From Kytococcus sedentarius DSM 20547 (GTDB lineage: Bacteria; Actinomycetota; Actinomycetes; Actinomycetales; Dermatophilaceae): a stretch of 64,000 nucleotides of DNA. The DNA lies in assembly GCF_000023925.1 (NCBI RefSeq), contig NC_013169.1, positions 620,001-684,000 on the forward strand, read 5' to 3'. Shown one piece after another: positions 1-9,058 of the stretch. The position numbers were made by a program, and so were the translations under genes. Each line of letters opens with the position of its first letter. Within the stretch, counting starts at the first letter, position 1. The notes under the pieces were generated by a model that saw only the letters and a program-made list of their open reading frames with translations, did not search any database and was not told where the DNA came from.

Positions 1-2887
1 TGTCGACGACGTCGTCGGTGAACTCTGATAAGGGCATCGTCGGGGAAGCTGATGTCTCCGGTTCGCGGGCAAGGTCGAGCGCTCGCCGGGGGTCGCCTAC
101 ACCGGGTCGTAGTCCCGCGCGTTTCATCCGCCAGTTCATGGAGGTGTTCACTAGAGCGACGAGGATTTGCCAGTCGAGCCAACCATCATTGCGTAGCCTC
201 ACGATGGTCGCTCGCCCGGCTTGATCAGACAACAGCCGTGGGAGCGTGAACCGCAGGGCCTCATTGGCAACTTCGTACCGTTCGCGGATGGCCTGAAGTG
301 ACTCATCGCGGTCATAGCCCGGACCTGTAACGGTTGAGGCCGGCAAGTGCTCACACTCGGTGGGTTGGAAGGCGTCGGAGGACGACGGCCTGCTTGCGTC
401 AGCGCATCGGGCGTAGTGATCGTCGTCCAGTAGGGCGGCGGTCTCCTCGTAGGGGCGACCGATAGACACCTTGTGAATGAGGCCGCCTCTGAACAAGGGC
501 TCTAGGAGGTCCTGGAGTTCGTCTGGTGGGCGGACATGGACGGCGTGGAGCAGTTGGTAGCACATCGCGAGGATCGCCCGGTTGTGCGCTTCGGGGTCCG
601 TCAGCGAGTTCGATAGGACAACGTTGGCCAGGACCTCGGGCCTTGAGTCGTCGATGTCGATCGAGTCGTCTTCTCGGCTAGCGCCGGGTCTCACGTCCAC
701 GGTGACCCGAATTGTGCTCTTGATCAGGACCGGGTTCATCGGTGCGATGTCAGCCAAGAGGACCTGGAGCGCGGCGACGAAGCCCTCGGCGGTCAACACC
801 GTCTCTCGGTTGTTGTCGAACTGGAAGGTCCAGCGGACGCCGAGGGCTTGGAAGTCGATGAGTCGTCTGTGGCCGACATCGCCGAGGAGTGGGCCAGCAA
901 GCTCCTCGGCGGCGCGAGCCTGGAACTCGTGCTCGGTCATGTCGAACCGTGAGTCGTCGTGCTCGATGACTTCGACCAACTGTTTGTACCAGTTCGTCGT
1001 CTTGAGGGCTGCTTCGATCAGTGGTTCAAGCTCGGGCCAGAATGTGCGGATGCCGGCTAGCTCCAAGGTGGCATTGGTGTCGTGTGCTGCGAGGTCGGGG
1101 TGTTTGTCGTAGTCGAATGGATCGGTCAGCATCTGGGCGCGCGCCAGGAGTGCGACTTCGGTGAGTCGGGCCGCGTCGACCCAGGCGCCGGCCTGCTGGG
1201 CGTACTTGGCTGTCTCCAGCAGGGCCTTGGGCACGTGCACCTGCACGTCGATGTCGTCGCTCATCATGGCCAGGGCGGCGGCGGTGCACGCGTACATCTT
1301 GGCCGCGTACATCAGCCCGAGGCCGGCGTATAGCGAGCCCAGGTAGCGCATCGTGAGGATGGCACCGTAGATGGTGTCCCCGTTGAACCATTGTGCTTTC
1401 GCGTTGTGCAGTTCGGCCAGAGCCTTCAGGGGCTGACCGGCCCTCACGAATGCCATCCCGCGATCGCGGCATCGCTCGGCGGTGGCGGAGTCGCCCTGTA
1501 CTTGGGCCAGCACGATGTCGAAGCCGTCACGGACCTTTTCGTAGTTGGTGTGCCCGGAGGCTGCGGGCGCGTACATCGTGAACAGACGCGCGAGTTCGCT
1601 GGACGAGTAGGCGCGAGCCCTTGGCAGTAGGTCGACCAGCTTCTCCAGAAAGGACATCGCCGCGTCGAAGTCGAACAGGTACGACACCGGCAATGCCGAG
1701 GTATCGACGGCGAACTCGTCGAGTTGCACTCCGACGTTGGAGGCAACCGCGGCAGGTGGGGGCTTGCCGTCAGTCGTCTCGATGCGCTCCCAGTCCGGTA
1801 CCAGGTGGGTGAACGCGAGTGTTCCCGTCAAGGTCGCCGACCGCACCGGATGCGTCACCGAATCTGTGGCGTCGAGTAGGTTGACGAGGTGCGACCGTAG
1901 CCGCAGCATCGCAGCACTGATCTCGGATGCCTCGGCCTTCGCGACCCCGGTCATCCACATCGTCCCCCAGTACGCGCAGAGCGTCACAGCATCGTCAACG
2001 ATGTTCGGCCGGGTGCTCGTACACGCGTAGTCGACGGCGCGACGAACCAAGTCCTCGATTCCGGCTGCGACGCCCATGCCCCGGAACCGCGCGATAGCCA
2101 TCTCGTAGCACGCTCGGAACACCAGCTCGGTGTCCGAGCCGTCTGCGGAGTCAGCCAGGAACGCCCCCATGAAGTCCAACCACTCCGGCAAGTCGGCGTT
2201 CGCGTGCTCATCCCAGGTCGCGTGTCGAAGTCCGTGAGTGATCTCGCCTTGTACCGCTGGCGTCAGGGCTTCTGGCCCATGGTTGTGACGCAACCCATCG
2301 ATCAGGTCCGCGTACCACTGCGGTGCCGGCTCGTCCTCCGGCGTGGGGACCAGATGCGAAGGCAGTTCGAGGTAGTGCCGTGCGACCCACACCAAGTCGG
2401 CCTCGGCGAGGAACGTCGCGATGTCGCCGCCGCAGAAGATGTCCAGGGTCACTCCGTAGGACTCGCGGGCGGTCCGCTGGACGTCGTGGGTCACGCCCTC
2501 GGAGATGGGGTGCACGCTGAAGAATGCGACGTGGTCAACGTCAGCCGCATCGTTGGCGCAAATTCCGGCGAGGTCACTGAGAACCTTCTGCTTCAGGCTT
2601 CCGCTTTGGACGGTGCAGGCCACCACCACCGGCGACGTGGCGGCGGCAGCCGCGAAGCCCGCCGAGTGCGGCAGCTCGCTTGGTAGGCGGGTTGTGAACG
2701 TCTCCGCGTCTCGCTGCTGATCGCCGCCCGAACTGACAGGCCCGGTCGCGATCAAGATGTTCGAGCTGATCCGCTTCTGAGCAACCCGCGTAGCGATCTC
2801 CTCGAACCGATGATGCTCGTTCCGCGACGAGAGCTCGTCCAGGCGAAACCGGATGTACGCCTCTGCCTCAGGGATGTGCTCAGTCAC
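1..2887 (-). CDS. Large putative defence protein with N-terminal nuclease-like domain (partial)
   Basis: The frame is open from a GTG at 2887 to the window edge, so at least 962 residues are encoded and the C-terminus is missing. The upstream GGAG supports this start. Residues about 20-130 resemble the restriction-endonuclease-like (Mrr/PD-(D/E)xK type) domain at the N-terminus of some bacterial anti-phage proteins: a FEE stretch, then GGDQQRDAETF, then a VVACTVQ strand and a later strand/helix with FCGGD. The usual catalytic lysine strand reads CTVQ, so nuclease activity is uncertain. The rest appears helical and I recognise no domain in it. It lies beside an RloC-like ATPase and CBASS, which favours defence. 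The function is inference. Confidence 0.6.
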   Translation of the reverse strand, partial: MTEHIPEAEAYIRFRLDELSSRNEHHRFEEIATRVAQKRISSNILIATGPVSSGGDQQRDAETFTTRLPSELPHSAGFAAAAATSPVVVACTVQSGSLKQKVLSDLAGICANDAADVDHVAFFSVHPISEGVTHDVQRTARESYGVTLDIFCGGDIATFLAEADLVWVARHYLELPSHLVPTPEDEPAPQWYADLIDGLRHNHGPEALTPAVQGEITHGLRHATWDEHANADLPEWLDFMGAFLADSADGSDTELVFRACYEMAIARFRGMGVAAGIEDLVRRAVDYACTSTRPNIVDDAVTLCAYWGTMWMTGVAKAEASEISAAMLRLRSHLVNLLDATDSVTHPVRSATLTGTLAFTHLVPDWERIETTDGKPPPAAVASNVGVQLDEFAVDTSALPVSYLFDFDAAMSFLEKLVDLLPRARAYSSSELARLFTMYAPAASGHTNYEKVRDGFDIVLAQVQGDSATAERCRDRGMAFVRAGQPLKALAELHNAKAQWFNGDTIYGAILTMRYLGSLYAGLGLMYAAKMYACTAAALAMMSDDIDVQVHVPKALLETAKYAQQAGAWVDAARLTEVALLARAQMLTDPFDYDKHPDLAAHDTNATLELAGIRTFWPELEPLIEAALKTTNWYKQLVEVIEHDDSRFDMTEHEFQARAAEELAGPLLGDVGHRRLIDFQALGVRWTFQFDNNRETVLTAEGFVAALQVLLADIAPMNPVLIKSTIRVTVDVRPGASREDDSIDIDDSRPEVLANVVLSNSLTDPEAHNRAILAMCYQLLHAVHVRPPDELQDLLEPLFRGGLIHKVSIGRPYEETAALLDDDHYARCADASRPSSSDAFQPTECEHLPASTVTGPGYDRDESLQAIRERYEVANEALRFTLPRLLSDQAGRATIVRLRNDGWLDWQILVALVNTSMNWRMKRAGLRPGVGDPRRALDLAREPETSASPTMPLSEFTDDVVD

Positions 2888-3023
2888 AGCTCAATTCTCC
2901 CTCACGGTTCCGACGTACAACGGGTGAACAGTTGTCGCACGCAGCCTGCCGAGCCCGAGGACTGACATGAGGGCCTGTGGCTGGGAATCGGGTCCGCTGC
3001 GGCGGGTGTGTCGCTGAGAGGAC

Positions 3024-5588
3024 CTAAGGAGTCGCCGAGTTGTAAGCGTTTCGCGCTTCGGTCAGCTCGGCCCAGTGGGCTTCGAGTCCGGCGAGCGTAG
3101 GGCTGACCCCGAGGCTAGGCAGGGGTTGTGAGTGGCCGTCGATGTACCGACATGCTTCCTCGAAGATGCGGTTGACGGTACCGATCGCAGCGGGAAGTGC
3201 CTCGGACTTGATCTTGGGCAAATTAGTCATGCGCACGTTGGGTTGATAGCGCTGCGTGACGCCCTGGAGTAGTTCAGTCTCGGTGAAGACCTCACACCAC
3301 GCGCGCACCCAGTCGTAACCTGTGCGGACCAGTGCCGCCCGCGCATCGCCGTCCTGTGACTTTGCTGCCTGGATGGTCTCGTTGATGTTCTTCTTGATGT
3401 TGTTCAAGCTGTCCCAGCGGGGTCCTGTCGCTCGGGTGACCTTTCCTTTGCCCTCTTCATCGGTGATCTGGAAGTAGGAGCAGCGCTTGGTTGCTTCCAT
3501 GAGCGTAAGCAGCGTGCTGGCGAAGAAGATGTCGTGGGTGAAGACGATGACCTGTGTCGTGTCAGCGAGCGACGCGACGCGCTGCGCGACTTCGTTGATG
3601 CGGCGATGGTCGAGGCTTGAGACAGGATCATCGAAAATGACCGGCGCGGTGATTCCGGCGAGGCGCGCTTCGGCGAGGAAGTCCGCTATTGCGAGGACCT
3701 TCTGCTCTCCTTCGGAGAGCACCTTGGACGGTTTGTGTTTCCCGCTGAGGATCTTGCGGCGTTGTGCGCGCCCCTGGCGGCCGACGAACTCCACGTGTAG
3801 CGCGGGCGCGCGAAGTGCCGCGCACTCTTCGCTGAAAAGCGCATCGAAGCTCTCGTTGATCATCTGGTCACTCGCGGTCTTGGCCAGCCCGGTTACAGCG
3901 CGCAGGAGCCCAGGCATGGGCTTGGCGAGCAGCATGAGCCGGTCAGCCTGCTTGGCGTCGCGTACGTGTGACTCGATGAGCGTCCACGACTTCGTCAGTT
4001 CTGCTGCGGCTTCTAGCTCGACAAGCTCCTTCTTCTTCTCGGCCAAGGTGTCAGCCCGTGTGGCTGCCTGTGTCCTCAGTTCACCGAGGGCCCGCTTGGC
4101 GGTCTCCAGCGCCGAGCCGAGCGCTATCGCATCTGTGCCGGCGTGTTCGGTCAGCGCTGCGTTCACGGCGGAAGCGGCGAGAAGCTGCTCGGATAGCTCC
4201 GCGATGGTGCTCAGGGTCCGGTCGAGTTCAACGTGGAAGTGGGGCTTGTCCTCGGTATCTGCGTACTCGTCGGCGAAGGTAGAGACGTCGTTGACCTGGA
4301 TCGAGGTGACCGGTTCTGTAAGTGCGTGGAGCCGCGCCTTTGAAGCGGCGATGTCAGTGGTGATCTTGTCTTCCATGTATTCGGAGTACTTGCCGATCAG
4401 CGATCGCGCCGCTTCGTTCAGAGGCTGCCGACAGTACAGACACCGATCGGCGTCGTGTGCTCCGACCGCGATGAGATGTGCTTGGTATGCCTCGCCGGCC
4501 TCGACGAACGTGCTCCAGGTGTCGTCGGGCTCGGCCGGCAGGTCGGCTGCCTCGAACAGGGCGGCTCGGAAGGCGCGGTAGTCCTCTTCAAGTCCGTGGA
4601 GGGTGTCGCGTTCGCGGCCGTATGCCTCCACGTTGAAGTCAGCCATCACGGTGGCCGCGTTGGAAGCTTGCGTCAAGACGCGTTCGACTCGCTGTTGCAG
4701 CTTGATCTCAGCGCTGATGGTGTCCGCCTCCAGCGCGGCGACCGTGCGGCGAAGGTCGCCGATACGTGTCTCGACGTCGGGATCGGAGTCGGCGAGCGAC
4801 CTCAGGTGTTCCAGATCAGTGGACGCTCCCAGTGTCTCGATGAGCGGGTAAACCGCGGCAGTGCGTGGGAAGCGAGACAGAAGCCCTGTGGACCCAGATC
4901 GTAGGTCTTCGACGGCCTGGTCGATGTGGGCTTGTACCGACTTGATGCCTGCGATGACATGATTGAACAGTGCCAGGGCTGCTGGCACGTAGACGTACTC
5001 AAGGTCGTCATCGACGTGGAAGCTGACAGAAGGGCTGTCGAAGATGGACATCCTGGTGAAGGGCGCGACGCCCTGTTGTCCGGTCCAGGTGTAGGTCTTC
5101 GTCTCAGTGCCGAGCGTGTAGCCGACAAGTGCTGATTGGGGCTGCGGCGATGCCGCTTCGATGTCGCCGAGGATCACATCGGCAGTGCGGCTCGCCGCGA
5201 GGGCTTTGAAGATGCGGGAGTACCCCGTCTTGCCCGTGCCGTTCTCTCCGAACAAGATCGTCAAGCCGGCATGCGGCTCGATGACTCCGCCCTCTACCAA
5301 GGCGTTGACACCAACGACATCGGAGAGCGAGGTAAGGGTCAGCGGCTCGATCGCCTCATCCTCGCGTTCGAGGGTGAACAGCGGCTCCTCCGTGGGGAGT
5401 TCGCGGGTATCGAAGGCTTTCTCCTGGCGAAACAGGACGTAAGTTCCGGATTGCTCCTCGCTTCCGAGCGGCCCGCGGCCGTTGAGGACGTGCCTCACGA
5501 TGTAGCGGACCCACTCGTCGGAGGTGTTCGCCCACTCGCTGAGCAGGTCGCGCGGGTCTACCCGTTGAGGTGGCGTCGCGTCTGTCAC
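3024..5588 (-). CDS. AAA_13-type ATPase, RloC/PrrC-like putative anticodon nuclease or defence ATPase
   Basis: An SMC/RecF-like ATPase of about 854 residues. Walker A GENGTGKT lies near residues 114-121. A long coiled-coil middle carries a zinc-hook-like CLYC near residues 383-386. The ABC signature region SEGEQK and Walker B VIFDDPVSSLD lie near residues 640-690, followed by a His switch (FTHD). Known family members with this layout are RloC, which has a zinc hook and an anticodon nuclease C-terminus, and the related PrrC. The C-terminal 120 residues keep Arg, Glu and His residues that could form a nuclease site, but I cannot confirm the triad. I chose the GTG at 5588 because AGGAGG sits six bases upstream; in-frame starts exist further out to 5645. 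It follows the 1-2887 gene's strand in the defence island. Confidence 0.7.
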   Translation of the reverse strand: MTDATPPQRVDPRDLLSEWANTSDEWVRYIVRHVLNGRGPLGSEEQSGTYVLFRQEKAFDTRELPTEEPLFTLEREDEAIEPLTLTSLSDVVGVNALVEGGVIEPHAGLTILFGENGTGKTGYSRIFKALAASRTADVILGDIEAASPQPQSALVGYTLGTETKTYTWTGQQGVAPFTRMSIFDSPSVSFHVDDDLEYVYVPAALALFNHVIAGIKSVQAHIDQAVEDLRSGSTGLLSRFPRTAAVYPLIETLGASTDLEHLRSLADSDPDVETRIGDLRRTVAALEADTISAEIKLQQRVERVLTQASNAATVMADFNVEAYGRERDTLHGLEEDYRAFRAALFEAADLPAEPDDTWSTFVEAGEAYQAHLIAVGAHDADRCLYCRQPLNEAARSLIGKYSEYMEDKITTDIAASKARLHALTEPVTSIQVNDVSTFADEYADTEDKPHFHVELDRTLSTIAELSEQLLAASAVNAALTEHAGTDAIALGSALETAKRALGELRTQAATRADTLAEKKKELVELEAAAELTKSWTLIESHVRDAKQADRLMLLAKPMPGLLRAVTGLAKTASDQMINESFDALFSEECAALRAPALHVEFVGRQGRAQRRKILSGKHKPSKVLSEGEQKVLAIADFLAEARLAGITAPVIFDDPVSSLDHRRINEVAQRVASLADTTQVIVFTHDIFFASTLLTLMEATKRCSYFQITDEEGKGKVTRATGPRWDSLNNIKKNINETIQAAKSQDGDARAALVRTGYDWVRAWCEVFTETELLQGVTQRYQPNVRMTNLPKIKSEALPAAIGTVNRIFEEACRYIDGHSQPLPSLGVSPTLAGLEAHWAELTEARNAYNSATP

Positions 5589-5751
5589 CGTCATCCTCCT
5601 CGTCGCGAGTGCGAGGTCGGGAGCGACCGTGCTACTCAGGCTCAATTCTAGAGCGACCGGCGGGCGCGCGAAGGGACAACCAACGCACCGATAGGGCGTG
5701 CTGGTTGGCGGCCGGCCTCTGGACCGCCGCGAGCGTGACCCCGCACGCGGA

Positions 5752-6162
5752 TCAAGTGAGGCCTGTCCCGGCGATGGCTACCGCGCCGCGACGTAGTAGT
5801 CGGGTTCCTCCTGGCGGAGTCCGGCTCAGGGTCTCGCGTGTTCGATCCCGGCGACGTGCACCAGCCTCTCGGATACGGGCGCGCGCCAGGAGGACGAGGC
5901 TGATCGGCCCCGTGATGATGAACTTCATCGCGTTCCACACCGACCAGAGCACGACCAGATGCAGCCAGCCTGGGGCACCCTGGTCGAGGGCGTTGGTGCA
6001 GATGCTCGCGATCAGCAGGTAGGGAACGGCAAGGAGCATCGCGGGGATGCCCCATCTCAGGTTGCGTCGACGTCGGATCGCGTCGAGCAGCCGGTTGGTG
6101 GGCATGTAGCGGCGCAGGTAGTAGCGGGTGTGGACGCTGAGCGTCCAGATCAGGCGGATCAT
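5752..6162 (-). CDS. Small conserved membrane protein (sulfate-permease-like annotation in relatives)
   Basis: 136 residues with two hydrophobic segments (about 37-55 and 65-88), a basic N-terminus and a strongly basic Arg-rich tail. The start is supported by GAGAGG seven bases before the ATG. Similar small proteins in actinobacterial mobile elements are often labelled sulfate permease without evidence of transport. At this length it cannot be a complete SulP transporter. It lies 150 bp downstream of cap2 on the same strand and could be a late gene of that transcription unit, but no overlap ties it to CBASS. Confidence 0.55.
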   Translation of the reverse strand: MIRLIWTLSVHTRYYLRRYMPTNRLLDAIRRRRNLRWGIPAMLLAVPYLLIASICTNALDQGAPGWLHLVVLWSVWNAMKFIITGPISLVLLARARIREAGARRRDRTRETLSRTPPGGTRLLRRGAVAIAGTGLT

Positions 6163-6314
6163 GGCGGGCCTCTCGTCACACGTGTCTCTCCGTCGAGGAG
6201 GCAGTACGTGTATGAGCGCCCAAGCTGGCCGTCCCGAAGGACCCGCAATCGAGGAGGACCTGCCTCGGTCCCCACTTTACGCCCGAGTCCGGACAGACGT
6301 AAACCCGTGCTATC

Positions 6315-8069
6315 TCATCCGCGAGTGTCCGATGCCGCGGGAAGGAAGTGATGCCGTGGGCCGGTTGGTGCGTGTGGCAGGGCGATGAGGTGGGTTCCTG
6401 AAACGGGTGTCTCTGCCTGTTGGAGGTGCAGGCCGATCATGTTGACGAGTGTCGCGGCGACGGCGGCGAGGTCTGCGGCCGAGCCGTGGAACGTGGGTAC
6501 GGAGCATCCTCTGGTGGGGGTCAGTTCGTCGCCTTCGGCTGCTTCCTCCCAGAGTGGGTGGTACAGCTCCAACCCGCCATCGGCCGTTACCGAGCGGCCT
6601 GCCTGGTCGTCAAGCTCAGACGGCGTACAGCTGTCACCGGACGCGCGGATGTTGGCGATACCGAGCGTTCCCGTCCTGGCGTCGGTGGCGACCTGGGCGA
6701 TGAGTGCTGTGCGGTCTTCGCCGGCGAGGGTGTCGAGGTAGGTGGTGATGCTGTGGCTGACAGTGGCGTCGATGATGAGGTCCGCGGAGAGGGAGACGGC
6801 TGGGTCGGGGACGCTTCCCTCTGCGACGGTGACGGTCAGGTCGTCGCGGATCGCGCGGAGGCGTGTGGCGAGGGCGTCGGCCTTGGTCTGGCCGATGTCG
6901 GCTTCGGTGTAATTCTGTCGGACGAGGAGTCCGCCGGTGATGGTGCCGGGGTCGCAGACGGTGATGGCGCTGGCTCCGGCGCGTGCGATGAACTCGGCGA
7001 GCCATGAGCCCAGGCCACCGCAGCCCCATATGTGAACGGTCTTTCCTTGGAAGCCGTTGACGGGGCGGTTGTCGTCGCGCCGGGTTGTGACCTCTTGCCG
7101 TTCGTCGGACATGTTGCACCATTCGATGGGGATGTCGGCGTTGATGATGGCGGGGTCGAGGTTGACCGCGGTGCCGTGCTTCTTGGCGAGGCGCCGGAGG
7201 GCGTCGGCGGTAGTTGCGGGGAGGCGTCCGCCGAGAAGATGGTGCGGTCCGCCTGCGGGGTGCGGCACAGCGAGCACGAAGTACTGCTCGGTGCCGTCGG
7301 GGTTTCGTAGAGCACTGGCGAGGAGCGAGGTAAGGAACGCAGGCGACTGCGGTGAGACCTCTGGTGGTCGCCCTTCGGCGCGGTGAAGGTGCGGGTCGTC
7401 CAGGAGCGTCAGGAACAGCGCGAAGGTGGATGCCGCACCGAAGGGGAGGTCGCTCGCGAGGACAAAGACGGGTGTGCGGTGTCCTTCGCGATCGGTCGAG
7501 TAGGTGAGGTCGTAGCGGTGCGGTGAGCGGGCGACGAGCCGAGCTATCTGCTGCCGCTTCGGCGGCCCAGGTTCGCGGACGACGATGGTGGGGGTGTCCT
7601 CGGCGTGATGGAGCACTCCTCCGACAGCGTGGTACATCGCGGTCGAGGGATCGAATGCTCCGGCCGCGGCATCGGTGAGCCAGCCCCACAGTCGGCTGAG
7701 AAATCCGGCCATTCCGGCGGACGGCCGCCACTCGCGGGAGGGGTCGAGATAGATGCAGAGCCGCTGCCCTTGGAGGACGTGCGGGAAACCGAGGAAGCGT
7801 GTGTGGTCAACCTCGGCGCTCGGGGGCGCGAACAGCGAGGGGCGAATCTTGACGATGAACTCCTCGTCATCTCCAAGTTCCAGCCCGCCGGGGCGGTGAG
7901 GGATGTCGGCAGTGTGGAGGCGGAGTCGGAGGGTGGCGTCGCCGTCGGTGCCAACCTGGGGCTGCTGTGCTATCCGCACGTTGCGGGGGTGCCCCCTGGC
8001 GAGTGATCTCAGCTCGTCAACGAGATGCTTCTGCCAGGCCGACAGCGTGGCCCGATTGCGGCGGCTCAT
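6315..8069 (-). CDS. cap2: CBASS Cap2: E2-E1 fusion ubiquitin-transferase-like protein
   Basis: 584 residues, the usual size of Cap2. The N-terminal third is an E2-like domain with the expected active Cys105 in the LCIYLD motif, followed by the conserved Trp-rich helix. The C-terminal part is a ThiF/E1 adenylation domain with GCGGLG at 349-354, a QNY/DIGQTKA segment and a probable E1 catalytic Cys522 (RGCSVPTF). In type II CBASS, Cap2 conjugates the CD-NTase C-terminus to targets to prime it. The start overlaps the CD-NTase stop by four bases (ATGA), so the two are translationally coupled. No JAB-type Cap3 deconjugase follows, which is unusual for a full-length Cap2. Confidence 0.88.
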   Translation of the reverse strand: MSRRNRATLSAWQKHLVDELRSLARGHPRNVRIAQQPQVGTDGDATLRLRLHTADIPHRPGGLELGDDEEFIVKIRPSLFAPPSAEVDHTRFLGFPHVLQGQRLCIYLDPSREWRPSAGMAGFLSRLWGWLTDAAAGAFDPSTAMYHAVGGVLHHAEDTPTIVVREPGPPKRQQIARLVARSPHRYDLTYSTDREGHRTPVFVLASDLPFGAASTFALFLTLLDDPHLHRAEGRPPEVSPQSPAFLTSLLASALRNPDGTEQYFVLAVPHPAGGPHHLLGGRLPATTADALRRLAKKHGTAVNLDPAIINADIPIEWCNMSDERQEVTTRRDDNRPVNGFQGKTVHIWGCGGLGSWLAEFIARAGASAITVCDPGTITGGLLVRQNYTEADIGQTKADALATRLRAIRDDLTVTVAEGSVPDPAVSLSADLIIDATVSHSITTYLDTLAGEDRTALIAQVATDARTGTLGIANIRASGDSCTPSELDDQAGRSVTADGGLELYHPLWEEAAEGDELTPTRGCSVPTFHGSAADLAAVAATLVNMIGLHLQQAETPVSGTHLIALPHAPTGPRHHFLPAASDTRG

Positions 8070-9058
8070 CCCGCGCGGCCAGACCGCCCCACGGTGGAAG
8101 CTGCCGCGGGCGCTGCTGCCGGGAACTTCGCACTGGATGAGGTGGCCGGGGCCTTGAAGCCGTCACCGAAGATGCCCTGCCACAGCTCGATGCTGCGCTC
8201 CTTGTTCTCCTCCTTGTACGCCTCCTCGATTTCGGCGGCGTGGACATGGATGCGGTCCCGGAAGTAGCTGTAGGTGGACTGCTCCCAGCGATGGTCGAAG
8301 GTGACCCCGGACCCGGACGGGTCTGGAATGGAGGGCTTGGTCGGGCGTGCCTGGAGCCAGGCGTCGAGGTCCTTGACGAGGTGCAGGAGGGTCGTGGGGA
8401 CGTCGCTGTAGTAGCCGGGGTTGAGCAGCGTGCGCAGTTCGGTGACCTGCTCGCCGAGAAGTGTCGTCAGGAGGATGGACCGCGTGCCTGTGAAGGAGTT
8501 CTTGTGATCCCGCAGGTACTTCATGAGTCGGATGACCTTGCGGAGGTTGCCCTTCGCGAGCGCGTCCTTGTTCTTCATCCAGTCCGTGAAGCCCTGGGGG
8601 TCGGTCAACTCCCAGTCGTTGTCGTCGCGGTTGACGATGACTTCGCGGCCATCGGCGAGGTTCAGGTGCGGCACGATGTCCAGGTGCATGGAGTTCGCGT
8701 AGACGACTCGGACGCAACGGCACTTGCGTGAGTGCGGCATGTTGCCGTAGGTGCTGTGGCGGTGCAGAGCCGCGTAGACCTCCTCGATGTACTTCTTGGG
8801 GTCGTCGGACCAGTCCGTGTTCTCGCTCATGTCGAGCATGAAGTCGGCGTCGAACTCGTTGCTGCCCACCGGGTTGATGATGGTCTTGTGCGCCCACGAG
8901 CCCTGGGGCGTCTTGCCGAGGATCAGGTGTCCGATCTGCTCGTCGGCTTTCAACGCCTTGTAGACCGCTTCGACGCGCGAGTCGAGCGAGTCGAGTTTCA
9001 CCTGGCCGAGGTTGACGGTGTCCTTGAGTAGGACGTTGAAGTAGTCGGTGAGCTTCAT
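8066..9058 (-). CDS. CBASS CD-NTase (cyclic oligonucleotide synthase)
   Basis: 330 residues. It shows the nucleotidyltransferase signature GS (53-54), then DAD (Asp70, Asp72) and a third Asp127 in MHLDIVP, which together bind the two metals. The family makes a cyclic di- or trinucleotide on phage infection. The product cannot be told from these motifs. The C-terminal tail (PAAAPAAAST followed by VGRSGRAG) is flexible and ends in Gly, as expected for a Cap2 conjugation substrate. It overlaps capV upstream and cap2 downstream by four bases each, forming a tight three-gene operon. Confidence 0.9.
   Translation of the reverse strand: MKLTDYFNVLLKDTVNLGQVKLDSLDSRVEAVYKALKADEQIGHLILGKTPQGSWAHKTIINPVGSNEFDADFMLDMSENTDWSDDPKKYIEEVYAALHRHSTYGNMPHSRKCRCVRVVYANSMHLDIVPHLNLADGREVIVNRDDNDWELTDPQGFTDWMKNKDALAKGNLRKVIRLMKYLRDHKNSFTGTRSILLTTLLGEQVTELRTLLNPGYYSDVPTTLLHLVKDLDAWLQARPTKPSIPDPSGSGVTFDHRWEQSTYSYFRDRIHVHAAEIEEAYKEENKERSIELWQGIFGDGFKAPATSSSAKFPAAAPAAASTVGRSGRAG

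Noticed and set aside
3487-4581. A 364-codon Ser/Arg-rich plus-strand frame
   Set aside because: Shadow of the RloC-like ATPase gene on the minus strand.
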